64,000 nucleotides of DNA from Obelidium mucronatum (Eukaryota > Chytridiomycota > Chytridiomycetes > Chytridiales > Chytriomycetaceae). This document shows positions 22,800-34,295 of the stretch, in pieces. The notes under the pieces are model-generated. The model made no database searches. It was given only the letters and a program-made list of their open reading frames with translations, and was not told the origin of the DNA. Every line of letters starts with the position of its first letter. The stretch's first letter is position 1. The position numbers and the translations under genes are program-made. The stretch covers positions 662,427 through 726,426 of the forward strand of contig JAIVFH010000004.1 of the NCBI GenBank assembly GCA_025765595.1, given 5' to 3'.

Positions 22800-25700
22800 A
22801 TGCCCATCAACATTTCGATAGGCATCTTGAACAACTATTGCTACTTTCCTGGAATGGAGATGGACGCGTCTCTTGTAACCAACTTTCCCACAATGATATC
22901 GCCAGCAAAGTCGATGGAGATGGTTTATCGATATGCGGGGAATCCATACTACGCAGATATTGTTTCTCAAGCAGCAGCGAATATCATAAACAACAACTCA
23001 AAGATACTTCCTGGAGTCCATATCAATATCAAGAGATTTTCTGATTGCGGCTCTTTTTGGCCCACAGTGTAAAATTTTGTTTTGATTTCATTCATGCTTT
23101 TGCACTTGTTGTTTTTTAAAACTTCAATTATCCTTCCAGTGAGGATGAATTTCAAGGAAAGACAGGCGGTTGGGCATCATCAGTGATGACAACAGATATT
23201 CTTGATGTACATACCGATGTGATTGGCGTGGTTGGAAATCAATATAGCATAACCGCAAGAGGTCCAGCTCAATCGCTCTCTCTTGGCAAGGTTGACTTGA
23301 ACTGTCAAAAAAAAAATGCCCCTCTTGCAGCTCATTAATTTAAAAATTGATTCTTAGATTCCTTATTGCTCAGGAGGAAGCAATAGTCCGCGTCTTTCCG
23401 ACAAGAATAATTACCCCTATTTTTGGCGGCCGTTAGCTGCGAGAGGTATCGGAGAACACATGGTGCAGGTCTTAAAGTTGTGGAACGTCAAACGCGTTGC
23501 TATCATCCATCAACGAGACGATGACATGGCATTCCAGTGTATGCGACTATTGTTTTTGATATCTTCCAACTTAAAATTTAAAATTCATTTTGAATAGTCT
23601 ATCTGGACATTAAGGGATCCTTGCTTCATCATGATATCAAAATAGTAACAAGTCTTGCATTGCCAACATCAATCACGAATGATATTATCAGTTATTCAAA
23701 TACTTCTTTACGTCGAGAAGACGCGAGATATATTATTTTGAGTGGGCAAACGTATTTTAACTCGGACATATATAATGCATTAGCAAGGGAAGGACTCGTT
23801 GGCTCTAATTACGTATGGATGGGATACAACCCAATCACTACATGGGGAAACGATGATGGTTTGTGCTCTAGTTTTGAAAAGAGATATTCAGCTGCTTGAC
23901 ATTTTCGCATGTTTAGAGAGCCTGTACTCATATGCGAAAGGATATGTATACTTTTCACAACCAACTTTAACCAATGAAAACCCGGCTTTGAAGGCACTCT
24001 ACGAAGAAACATTGTCTGTATCTAGAATGACAAGAGATTCTTTGACTCTTGATCAGTTGTTCATTTTATCTGTCGTTGAAATGTTTGATTGTGTTATGAT
24101 GATGGCTTTGGGTTTTGATCAGGTACTTTACAGTGTTTCCATGTGATGTCAAACTATTAATTCTCAAGTTATGATTGTATTTTTTTAGCTGCTTAAATCG
24201 AATCAGTCATATTCTATAGACATGCTTTCAAAACGGCGACTGCAAGGTCAAATGAATTTCACTCTATTCAGTAAAACGGGATTCAATGGAATTGCTGCAC
24301 AGCCTATTGGTCTAAACCAATATGGAGATCTGGAAGCGTGAGTGAGTTCCCTCCAGTTATCGCACATGCTTAAAAAAAAACCATCACCAGACCTCTTGTT
24401 ATGTATTCGTTTACAGGAGATTATTATAACACAACTGCTTTTGGAGAAACAAGTATTGAATCGAAAAATGCAGTTTATTATCCTGGAAAGTCGCCAATGT
24501 TCCACAATGGCTCATCAAACCCTCCTCCAGACGGGCCACCACAAGTAGTTCTTAAAAACTCAACACCTACAATTTCAAGCATCCATGGTATAACGATAGT
24601 CATTTTTGCTGTCACGAGTCTTGCTGTAGTTTTTGATTGCACATCGTTCATTATTCGATTCAACCGCAAGAAAACTGTCCTGCGTTCTTCCTTGTCTGTT
24701 CTTTCGAGTTTTCTAGTATCAATGGCATTATTTTCAATCTCAATGGTTCTTTTCATTGGCTTTCCGAATACTGTGTCATGCCATTTGAGAGTTTGGTTCC
24801 AAGTAATGGCATTCGGGATACTGATGACAGCAGTGACTGGAAAAGCCTTCATGGACTTTGTACTGATTGTCCAGCAGCGCAAGCTGGCAAGAAGCGGGGC
24901 CGGGGGATTATCATTTGGGACTCGCATCTGGGTGTACAAACTAGTGGTTCTTGCAGGGGAAGTTTGTTTGCTAGCGGTATGGTCGGTTCTAGGAAAGCAT
25001 TCGGTCCAGCATTTCACATCCGCTACGGATGTTATTTCTATTTGTGTGGGTCCCGGGTTCGACAGTGGCCCTGGAATCTTGTTGGCAGTATACAATGGCT
25101 TGTTGCTGGGAGTCGCCATTTATTTCGCATTCATTACGAGAGAGGCAGAGCCGTTGCATAACGAATCAACTTATTCGTCTATTATAGTGACAGCGTACAG
25201 TTTTGCTGTGATTGTGTTTATTCCGGTTTTGACTATGGCGAGTCCATCGCCGCGACGACTTGTGACACATGCTTGCGTTATTTGGATTCTAGAGCTGATT
25301 ACAATGAGTTCAGTGTTTATTCCGAAATATATAAGCGTCAAGGCGGATTCCCAGCGAATTGATGACGAGTTGAAAGCTATTATGGCTACCAAGAGTAGAA
25401 ATTCAGGAGGCGGGATTATAAAGTCTATTCAAAAAGTAGTAAGATCGTCGGTTGCTTCTGCATCCATATCGACATCTGAGAGAGTTCCTGGGCTGGCTTC
25501 AAAACGGGGGTCTGAAGTTTCAAAGAACTTGATGGCGCGGGTTCGAGTTAGTACAAATGTGGCTCCTGTCCTTGGAGGATTTGCTGTGAAGAGCGTTGTC
25601 ATACCTGTTCTTTCGTTGGTTGGTGGTTTTCCTTCCAAAATTAGACACTTGATACTCACGATAATCTATATATATCTCTCTCTCTTTTTCTTTCTCTCTT

Positions 25701-26141
25701 TAGGGAGTTGCATATGCATGTCCAGGAACTCGGTATTTTTACTCGCCATTCCACGGCTGGCAAGAAACCGAAGTAGTTTTGATCGAAAGCCCGTGCCGCA
25801 CAATCTTATCTTTGGCCGATTGCATTCCCCGTTTATGTTATCCTCTTGACTCAAACACAACATGTGAAGTGAAACACAGAAACCCAGGATATTATGTAGC
25901 TATTTTCTGTGAATTGCGTGAAATGTCAGTTCAAGCAACAGGAAAGAGTGAAATAATAGGTACGCGTGAGGAAATTGTCTGGTTGGAATTTAGAACTTTG
26001 GATTCAGCGGAAGCGTTCAAGAATAAGTTTATGGATGCGATTAAATTGCTTCGTTCGGAAAAGAGTCATAGTACAGTGATGGGAAGTAGTGGGAATATTG
26101 AAGTCGTTGTTTCTAGACCGTCGTATGCTTCCCATTGCTGA
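22800..26141 (+). CDS. GABA-B-like class C receptor paralogue 2
   Basis: Eight exons (22800-23068, 23140-23290, 23358-23538, 23598-23858, 23917-24122, 24189-24337, 24391 to about 25619, 25704-26141) stay in frame. Extracellular ligand-binding domain: NISIGILNNYCYFPG, HINIKRFSDCGSFWP, DVIGVVGNQYSITARGPAQ, IPYCSGGSNSPRLSDKNNYP, DARYIILSGQ. The linker FHNGSSNPPPDGPP precedes seven membrane segments with the family Cys-x-x-R-x-W motif (VSCHLRVWFQVMAFG). A cytoplasmic Ser/Lys-rich tail ends in a PH-like C-terminal module with a terminal helix (DSAEAFKNKFMDAIKLL). No cysteine-rich domain, as in GABA-B rather than glutamate receptors. The first ATG lacks a signal peptide, so a 5' exon may be missing. 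The 3' side of exon 7 is approximate. Confidence 0.85.
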
Positions 26142-26217
26142 TATAGAAAATAAAAAACCACACGTGTAAATCCTCATATTTTTTTATCTTGACCCAGCCA
26201 ACGAGGGGGTGACAGCT

Positions 26218-29200
26218 ATGCCAAAAACAAATCTAACTTTAGGAATATTGGCGTCATATTGTTACTTTCCGTACTTGCAGTATAATGGATCGCTGATATC
26301 AAATTATACAATCAATCAAGTTGTGTCCATGAATCAGTTGAGCGAAAGCTCTGGATTTGTATATTTCTATGATTTGGGGGTCCAAACAGCGGTAGATATG
26401 TAATAGACAGCTATTTATCGGTTTTCCGAAGAACTGCACCCGTTGATTGACTACTTTTGACCAGGTTCAACCAAGCAAACTCGTCAATCTTGCCAAATGT
26501 GCATATAAATATCAAAAGATTCTCTGATTGTGGAGAATATTGGCCATCCGTATCGAAGGATTATTCAGGGAAAAGTGGCGGCTTTGCTGGTGCAATAATG
26601 TCGGAAGACGTGTTGGCAAATACCGATGTGATAGGGGTCATTGGAATCGAATACTCCACCGTTGCCAGGTACACCACCTTGAATACGTTCTCATATAAAA
26701 TTATTCCATTGATTTTGGACTCTCCTCTTTTTTTTTCCAGGCAGTCTGGCGAAGTGCTATCGAATTACAAAATACCAACGTGTTCTCCAGCTTCAGGGTC
26801 ACCGTCCTTGACAAACCGTGGAAACTATCCATACTTTTGGCGAACGCTTTTATCAATAGGTTCTCTTTTGCTTCTAGTTTTTATCAATAAGAAATTCTTA
26901 GATCCCCTTTAAATAGGTTTTGGAGAGCATCTCTACCAAGTGCTCGCTAAATGGAATGTCCATCGAATCGCTCTAATTTATCAAGTAGACGATAATTTGG
27001 GATATCAGTATGGATTGGATATTATCAAGAGCATGAATGTGCACGGCATTCAAATTGTTGCACAAATTGCGTTGCCCACCACGTTTGATCGTGCTGGCCT
27101 ACTATATACAAAAACAGAAATCACGAGAGCTGATGCCAGATATATAGTTGTCAGTGGGCAAGCATCTTATGTTGGTGATGTGTATCATAATATGGGGACT
27201 TTGGATCTTGTCAATCCGAAGTATGTCTGGATCAGTTACAATGGCATCCAACCGCCATCGAACAATACTTACGCCGAAGGCTTCATTTTTATGCCCATTT
27301 CTCTACCGGATTTTTCGTTGCCATTGATTCAAAAGGCGCAATCTCAGTTTGAGAAGACAAGTCAAACGACACCAGAGCAATTGAGCTTCAAAGATATGGT
27401 GGCGTTCTGGGGTCTCGGTCAGGCAATAGATTGCGTCAATATGATGCTGACTGGGTTTAATAACGTATGGTCCCATATTTTAATCTGGATTCCAACTTTT
27501 TAAGCTATTCACAACAGTTGCTTGGCCAACATCCTGCGTTCACTGTGGAAATGCTAGCGTCCAGGCAGCTGCAAAATCATTTAAATTTCACTCTATTTCA
27601 GAACACTGGTTATAACGGCATTATGGCTTCTCCCGCTCTTCTCAACCAATATGGGGATCTGAAGTCATCTTTTGACACCATGTACTACACCGGCAACGGT
27701 TACCAAGCAATAAGTGAGATTCATTTCATAAGTTGATGAATTTTTAGTAATAACTCATAGGTTTTGGCAAGACAAGTATCGATGCATCAAGTTTCAATTA
27801 TTTTTCAGCCCCAGTTTTTCGGGGAGGGTCATCGACTCCACCCCCAGATGGACCACCGCAATCACTTGCAACTTTGTTCAATCCAACTTTCAGTATTTAT
27901 CCTGGTTCGATCGTGACAATTTATATCGTAGTTACTACAACGTTGGGGTTGGCGAATGCTGCCGGTTGTCTCTATTTCCAAAACAAGAAAACCATCAAGC
28001 GGTCGTCTCTCACGTTTCTTCTCAATACGAGCCTTGGTTTGATATTACTCTCATTATCTTTGATTTTTCTACTTGGGCAACCCACCGTACTGTCTTGTCA
28101 CGCTGTTATATGGATGCAAGTGCTTGGATATAATGTGATAATATCTGGGCTATGTGCAAAGAGTTACTTTGATTACATTCTCGTTGTTCTGAGAAAGAAG
28201 AATATGATAAATCTGAAGGTTACTCGAGCTGCGTTCCACGTGTTGCCGGCTGTTCTTGAAATCTTGCTGCTGTTTTTATGGTCGTACTTTGGATCCCACA
28301 CTGTGAAGCAAGTTACAACAACAACATACATTGCGAACACCTGCAGTGGTTCTGGATATTCAAGCATATATGGAATTCTCCTAACCGTGTACAATGTACT
28401 ATTGTTTATTGCAACATCGTATATGGCGTTTGTAACACGAGAAGCCGAAGTCCTCAACAACGAAACTGTCTTTCCATCGCTTGTTGTCACAGCGTTTGGG
28501 TTTACTACCATTGTGGCTCTTCCGCTCCTAAGTGTAACAGAGCCTGGTCCTCAGCAACTTCTCATTCATTCAACGTCCATCTGTTTCCTAGTGGTCTTCA
28601 CTGTTTGTGCAGTCGGCGGCCCGAAAGTGATTTCCATCATGGCCGACAAAAAGAGAATCAACAACGAATTAAGAGAGATTATGAAGCCAAAGCGCAATTC
28701 GAATGTACTTGCCAAAATCCGAAGTCGTTCAAGTTCATTCATCGAATCAGAAATGGCAAAGACTACGAAAGAAAGACCCATGTCTGTGGACACACATAGT
28801 TTGCGGTATTCTTCTACACCGTCGAGCAGAAGCCAAAATTCTCATTATGGAGCTCTGAAACCGAAACTTCTTGAGGAAGCAAAGCCCAAAGTAGTTCAGC
28901 TGGTAAAAAAAATTATGGTCATTAAGATTTGAAATCCATTTAACAACAAAGGAAAATCAGGCTGTTTTGTGTTGGCAAGAAAGGAGGGGCTCTTGGAGAC
29001 TTGGAATCATCAGCACATGGAGCTGCAGAACGCAAAAGTGGATTCTCGTAGAAAGCGATAAATACGCAAGGCCCATTTTGATACCAGGACTGAAATTTTC
29101 AGGAGTTGTTGAAAATGGCGTTCACAAATTGGTGTTGAAGTGTGCCAAAGGGTCTTTGATTATCATGGAATTCGACGACCAAGTTCAACTGGATAAATGC

Positions 29201-29284
29201 CAAGCAGCAATACAGCAGGAGATAGCTCTTACCGATCGAAACTGTTTAAATCAAGGGTTAGTGTCGATCGCCGAGGGCAAATAA
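26218..29284 (+). CDS. GABA-B-like class C receptor paralogue 3
   Basis: Starts only 76 bp after paralogue 2 ends. Ligand-binding blocks: NLTLGILASYCYFPYLQYNG, HINIKRFSDCGEYWPS, DVIGVIGIEYSTVARQSGE, IPTCSPASGSPSLTNRGNYP, DARYIVVSGQASY, AIDCVNMMLTGFNN. The linker FRGGSSTPPPDGPP leads to seven membrane segments (about 27890-28620; VLSCHAVIWMQVLG) and a Ser/Lys-rich tail. The last exon (about 28962-29284) is the PH-like module (QKWILVESDKYARP). Introns fall at the same places as in paralogue 2, most 50-65 nt. No frame break seen. The first ATG lacks a signal peptide. Confidence 0.87.
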
Positions 29285-29335
29285 AGGGAATCCTGCAAGA
29301 GACTTTTTTTTTAAGTTTCACCTCACAAAAAAACA

Positions 29336-30732
29336 ATGGCAACTGGGCTGAGCATCACACATCGAACCCGTGATAGTCAAGACGCTCAGACGCCACCGTC
29401 CGCCTATTCAACGGCAGCCATTGAAGCTACCCGGAAGACAATGGCTGATTGGGTCTATGAAGAAGCCGATGTCAAGGCCGCAATAACCAACGTTGAGTAC
29501 TACGGATTCATTACGGCAGGTCTCAAGGCACTGCATGAGCTAGCTCTTGGTGGAAATGCGGAAGCAAGAGACTACCTGGATCCCGCCCGATCGACAATGA
29601 ATGTTGCAAAGAACTTCAAGGCTGCCCATATGTTTGGAGAGCATTTCCAGACCCTCAACGATCATGAATCTGCGATGCAATGGTTCAAAAAGAGTGCTGA
29701 AGGTGAGATTTGATTTCAATACAACCTTGCTTCGTTGAGTGAGAGAAGGGGTTTGCGGTGAAACGGATGGGGGTGCTCAAACAGTGTGCTCAAACAAAAC
29801 AGCCAACTACCACGAAAGTCAAGTCAGCTATGCAGCATATCTTGTCACTGGTAAAGCGGTTGCCAATCCCGATCCTGGTCTTGCTATTGCATATTTGATG
29901 AAGGCCTGGGATTCAGGAAAAAACAAGGAAGCTGCTCTTGCTCTTGGTGAAGCATACGCCAAAGGTGTCGGAGTTCCAGCTCGAGATGTTCAAAAGAGTG
30001 TCATGTGGTACAAACGAGCCTGGGAACAAGGGTGAGTTGGTTTGTTTGGTACTGCTTGTGTTGGATTGCTAAATTGCTTAAATAGACGTTATCCCGATGC
30101 GGCATATGTTGTTGGATTCTCGTTTGGAACGGGTGTGCTGCCATTTAGTGCAGCCATGAACCCAGGAGACGAAGACAAGAAGAAGGGCTGGAACAGTTCT
30201 GGTCTCACAAATATGAAAGTGAATGAAACACTAGTTGGTCGTGTTGGAGGAATGGACGAAGAAGCAGAAAAAGAAAAGGAGGAGGAAGATGTCGTTCCAG
30301 AAGTTCCCGTTTTCATAAATCCGGTGTCATGCGATTTCTCTGAAGCGGCCAAATGGTATCAGAAGGCCGCAAACTTGGGACATCCCCGTGCATGCAACAA
30401 CCTTGCGGAACTTTACATGACAGGAAAAGGAGTGACCTCCAACGATGCTACCGGATTCAAATACTTTCAGAAGGCATCAAGTGCGGGACTTGCTGAAGGG
30501 CACTATAACCTTGGACGGTGCTACTTCACTGCGCGAGGATGTTGGGAAAATAAGAAAAAAGCGGAGGAGTTGTTTCGAATGGCAGAAAAACTCGGTATGT
30601 TTCGAGATTATTTGAGAGTTGTGTAAATGCACCCTGACAGTTATCGCAGGAATTGCGGAAGCCACAAAATCGCTGGAGCCATTCCGCGCGGATGTCATGA
30701 AACAGCGAACTGGTGGCTGGTTTGGACGCTAA
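29336..30732 (+). CDS. SEL1-like repeat protein
   Basis: Four exons (29336-29702, 29803-30031, 30086-30594, 30650-30732) give 395 aa. SEL1/TPR-like helical pairs appear from about residue 60 to the end: AALALGEAYAKGVGVPARDV, SVMWYKRAWEQGRYPDAAYV, AAKWYQKAANLGHPRACNNL, AELYMTGKGVT and EGHYNLGRCYFTARG. An acidic Glu/Lys insert (about residues 255-270) splits the repeats. Such proteins act as scaffolds, for example activators of chitin synthase or parts of ER degradation complexes; the client here is unknown. It starts 51 bp after receptor 3 and ends 83 bp before receptor 4. Confidence 0.85.
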
Positions 30733-30815
30733 CTTTTATCTCTGCATGCTTATTATTATGATGAATTCCTTTGTTTCAAGTTTACTGTCTTAAAATATTA
30801 TTGTAGTCGAAAAGT

Positions 30816-32244
30816 ATGACAATTTTGGTGGAAAATCAAATGGATGTTCAAGGGTCACTGCTGCCTCTCTTCTTGTTTTTGGCCATCGCTCAACGAGCAA
30901 CTGCTGCAGTTAATATAACCATTGGCCTTATCCAGTGGTATTGCTATGAACGGTATTCAATAATCACTGGATCGCTTGTCTCAAACTTCTCCTTGAAATA
31001 TGATCCCTCCATCTATGATTTGCAAACCTATGCCGGAGCAGTGTATTTAAGCGATGTTGCTGTATCTGCGGCGGTCGAAATAGTCAATCGGGACCCACAA
31101 ATCCTTCCCGGAATTCATGTCAACGTGAAGCGATTCTCTGATTGTGGTTCTTACTGGCCCGAAGTGTAAATACTCGCGTCACTTATTTCATTTAAATTAC
31201 AAATATCTGATTGGTACATCAGAGAATCTGAATTCGAGGGGAAAACAGCCGGATTTGCTGCGTCAGTCCTGAGTTCCCAAATCATTTCAGAAAACACGGA
31301 TGTCCTGGGAGTCGTTGGATGTGAATATTCAACAACAGCAAGGTATATCTTATTTAAATACCGGATGGATTTCAAGGCCACCTGAGTTGATTAGAAATGT
31401 AGAGCCCCCGCCCAACAGTTTTCCATTCATAAAATACCATACGCTTCATTTGGCTCAACCAGTCCGCGGCTATCAGACAAGATAAATTATCCATACTTTT
31501 GGAGGCCGTTGACGTCTGCAGGTTGATAAGTCATGTATAGTTTTTTTGTAGTGCAAAACTGAATATCTTCGAGACAGGTCTAGGAAACCACATGTTTCAA
31601 TTACTTAAAACATGGAAAGTCAAACGTTTTGCGATTGTTTTTCAAAAGGACGATGACATGGGATCTCAATATGCCAAAGACATTGTCGACTCACTAACTT
31701 CCCAAGGCATGAAGCTTGTCCAATCGATTGGATTACTTTCGACGCTTTCAAATGAAGGAATAGGTTATGCATATTCAGCTTTGAAGCGTGCCGATGCGAG
31801 ATACATCATCATATCAGGGCAAACTCTGTTCACAACTCAAATATACTATTCATTGGCATCTATGGGTCTTATTGGAACAAACTACGTTTACATTTCGTAT
31901 TCATCGTCAACATCTTCGCGAGACCTTATTGGATCAATCCAAGGAGTTGAGGTTTATGAAAAGTTTCCAGGAATGATCAAGTTTTATAGTCCGTCGCCAA
32001 ACAGTCTTGAATCTCTGTACAGGAAATATTATGCCATGGTTTTGGAGCTGATGCAAACAAGCAGATCGGAATTTAGGTTCCTGATGAAAACTCTGTAAGG
32101 ATGGGAAACTTAACTCCCTTTTTTTCCCTCGTCTATTTTTCTGTTTAGTTTCGAGTGGTTTTCAAATCAGGGGTTGGGGTTGGAAGCGGATTTTGACAGC
32201 GCTATGATGCTCCTCATGGGTTTTGATAAGGTGGGTTTTATCCT

Positions 32245-32297
<53 letters not shown>

Positions 32298-34157
32298 GTT
32301 TTCTATAACCACTCCATTAAATACCAACAGCTACTAAAATCCAACCCCTCGTATACCCCTGACCTCCTGGCTTCGAGAAAATTGCAAGACCACATGAATT
32401 ACACTCTTTTCCAGAATCTCGGTTACAATGGCCTCACATCTCAGCCTGTGATTCTGAATGCAAAGGGTGACTTGAATCTACCATACATTATCACGTACTA
32501 TACAGGAGATTATTCCAACACGACCGTATTTGGAGAAACAGACATGTTTGGAACATCATTTTTGTACAACAACCACAGTCTCCCAGTATTCTATGGGGGT
32601 TCAAGCATCCCGCCACCCGATGGCCCACCAGAATATGAAATCGTCGAAATTGTGTTGAATCACCAGCATCCATTGGGACGCGGGATTCTCGCTCTACTAT
32701 TTTCTGGGATACTCATTTGTTTCATGGCGAACACGTTTCTCATCTGGTTCCGAACAAAGTCCATCATCAAACGCAGTTCACTGATATTCCTCGTTCCAGT
32801 GACGATGGGTGCGTTTATCCTTTGTTGCTCGATTGTATTTTTTTACAACACTGCCACCGTGTTCTCCTGCTCGGCGCGAGTCTGGTTTCAATTGATTGGA
32901 TACGCGTTGATTGTTGGAAGCGTGATTATGAAAATGAATATGAGCTATCAATTGATATTGAGTGGACAGAAAATCAATAAGGGATACAATCCGGTCATGA
33001 CAGTTGCTATTCCCATTGTCGCGATTTGTCTGACGCAAGTCCTGTTTCTTCTCCTATGGCAAATGTTTCCGTATCCCCGAAAAACAGTTGGCGAGTGCAT
33101 GTCAATACCTGCACCACCACCACCACCACCACCACCTTCATCATCGCAAAATGCTCCAACCCCATTCAATTCCGCCTACCAACTCAATTTCTTTGTTGTT
33201 TGCGTGCATCCGCCCATTACAAGTCTCCAAACCCTCCCCCTCCTCATCTACAACCCGCTTCTCCTCCTTTTCGCAATCGGCTACGCGATACGAACTCGAG
33301 ATGTGGAATCCTATACCGGCGAAACCGCCTTCACTTCAATCATTGTGAGTTCCTTCTCTGTGATTGCTGTTGTGATTGTGCCTGTCCTGGCAGTGTCCCC
33401 GGCGGCAAGTCCCACAATGAGCTTGATTCAAGTGTGTTGTATCTGGGGGCTTGTTGTTGTCACGCTGGGGAGTTTGTATATCCCGAAAGGCGTTGAATTG
33501 TTTATTGCGGAGAGAGCGAGGCGGGATTTCTTGCAGTATGGAGGTAGTTCTTCAAAGGTGATTCGGAATAGTGTGCTTAGTCAGGAGGGAAGTGGTATTG
33601 GGGGATCGGATGGCGACCAAAGTGGGGCTGGGGTAGGAAGAGGGCGGGAGAGTAGTGTTTTATCTGGGCATAAAATACGGCCAATCAGTATTGTTGCGTC
33701 TGTGATTACCAAAAATGAGGGAAGGGTGGAAGCGAAAAGGATGAAAAAGCTGAAATGGGGGAAAGGCTACAAAGAGCGTTTGCCTGTAAAATCAAAGTCG
33801 GTGGTGAGTCAAAAAAAAAGCTCTTATCATACAATCGTCTGTATCAATGACATTCGAAAAAAGGGGGCATACCCGTGCTGCATAAAATCAACGAACTCGA
33901 TTCTATATACTCCTTGGTTTCCGGCAGAGTTCGTGCTGGTACATATTCGAGAAAGGACATGGATTCTGGTGAATAGTGTTTGTCAATCCATCGCATTTTC
34001 TTCCGAGAAAGCAAAAGTGACTGAGGCAGGCGATACACTGCGCCTCGACTTTCCAACGAAACACGGGTATAATGCGGCTACTATCAAGGTTCAATTTGGT
34101 AATGGCGCGGAGATGGCTAAATTCCGTGATTATTTTCTTGCCCCCACGATCGTATGA
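30816..34157 (+). CDS. GABA-B-like class C receptor paralogue 4
   Basis: The only copy with a clear signal peptide (LLPLFLFLAIAQRATAA, residues 15-31). Ligand domain: ITIGLIQWYCYERYS, HVNVKRFSDCGSYWPE, DVLGVVGCEYSTTAR, IPYASFGSTSPRLSDKINYP, DARYIIISGQTLF, DSAMMLLMGFDK. The linker FYGGSSIPPPDGPP precedes seven membrane segments (about 32680-33480; FSCSARVWFQLIGY). Extracellular loop 2 carries an extra segment of about 30 residues with eight consecutive Pro. A long Gly/Ser/Lys tail is followed by the PH-like module (ERTWILVNSVCQS, NGAEMAKFRDYF). An intron before exon LLKSNPSYTP contains a T50 run. The acceptor at the third intron is the AG just before AGCCCCCG; other choices break the frame. 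Confidence 0.87.
32247..32296 (+). repeat. T50 homopolymer in a receptor-4 intron
   Basis: Fifty T fill the middle of the intron between the GFDK and LLKSNP exons. It could serve as an extreme polypyrimidine tract. The length may be inexact. Confidence 0.95.
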
Positions 34158-34295
34158 CGGTTTCAGATATCTTAAAAATAAATCACAATCATAAAACAAA
34201 CGACAATTCAATATATTCATTTTTATTTATTAAAGGTATATATCCCTTGGTCTCCAAACACACCCCACTCTCAATTTCACAAGCACTAGGTTATT

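Noticed and set aside
31410..31490. Apparent frameshift in receptor 4 (PPPNSFPFIKY versus IPYASF).
   Set aside because: Using the later acceptor before AGCCCCCG restores the frame and matches paralogues 1 and 2 (APAQ versus GPAQ), so it is an intron-boundary choice.
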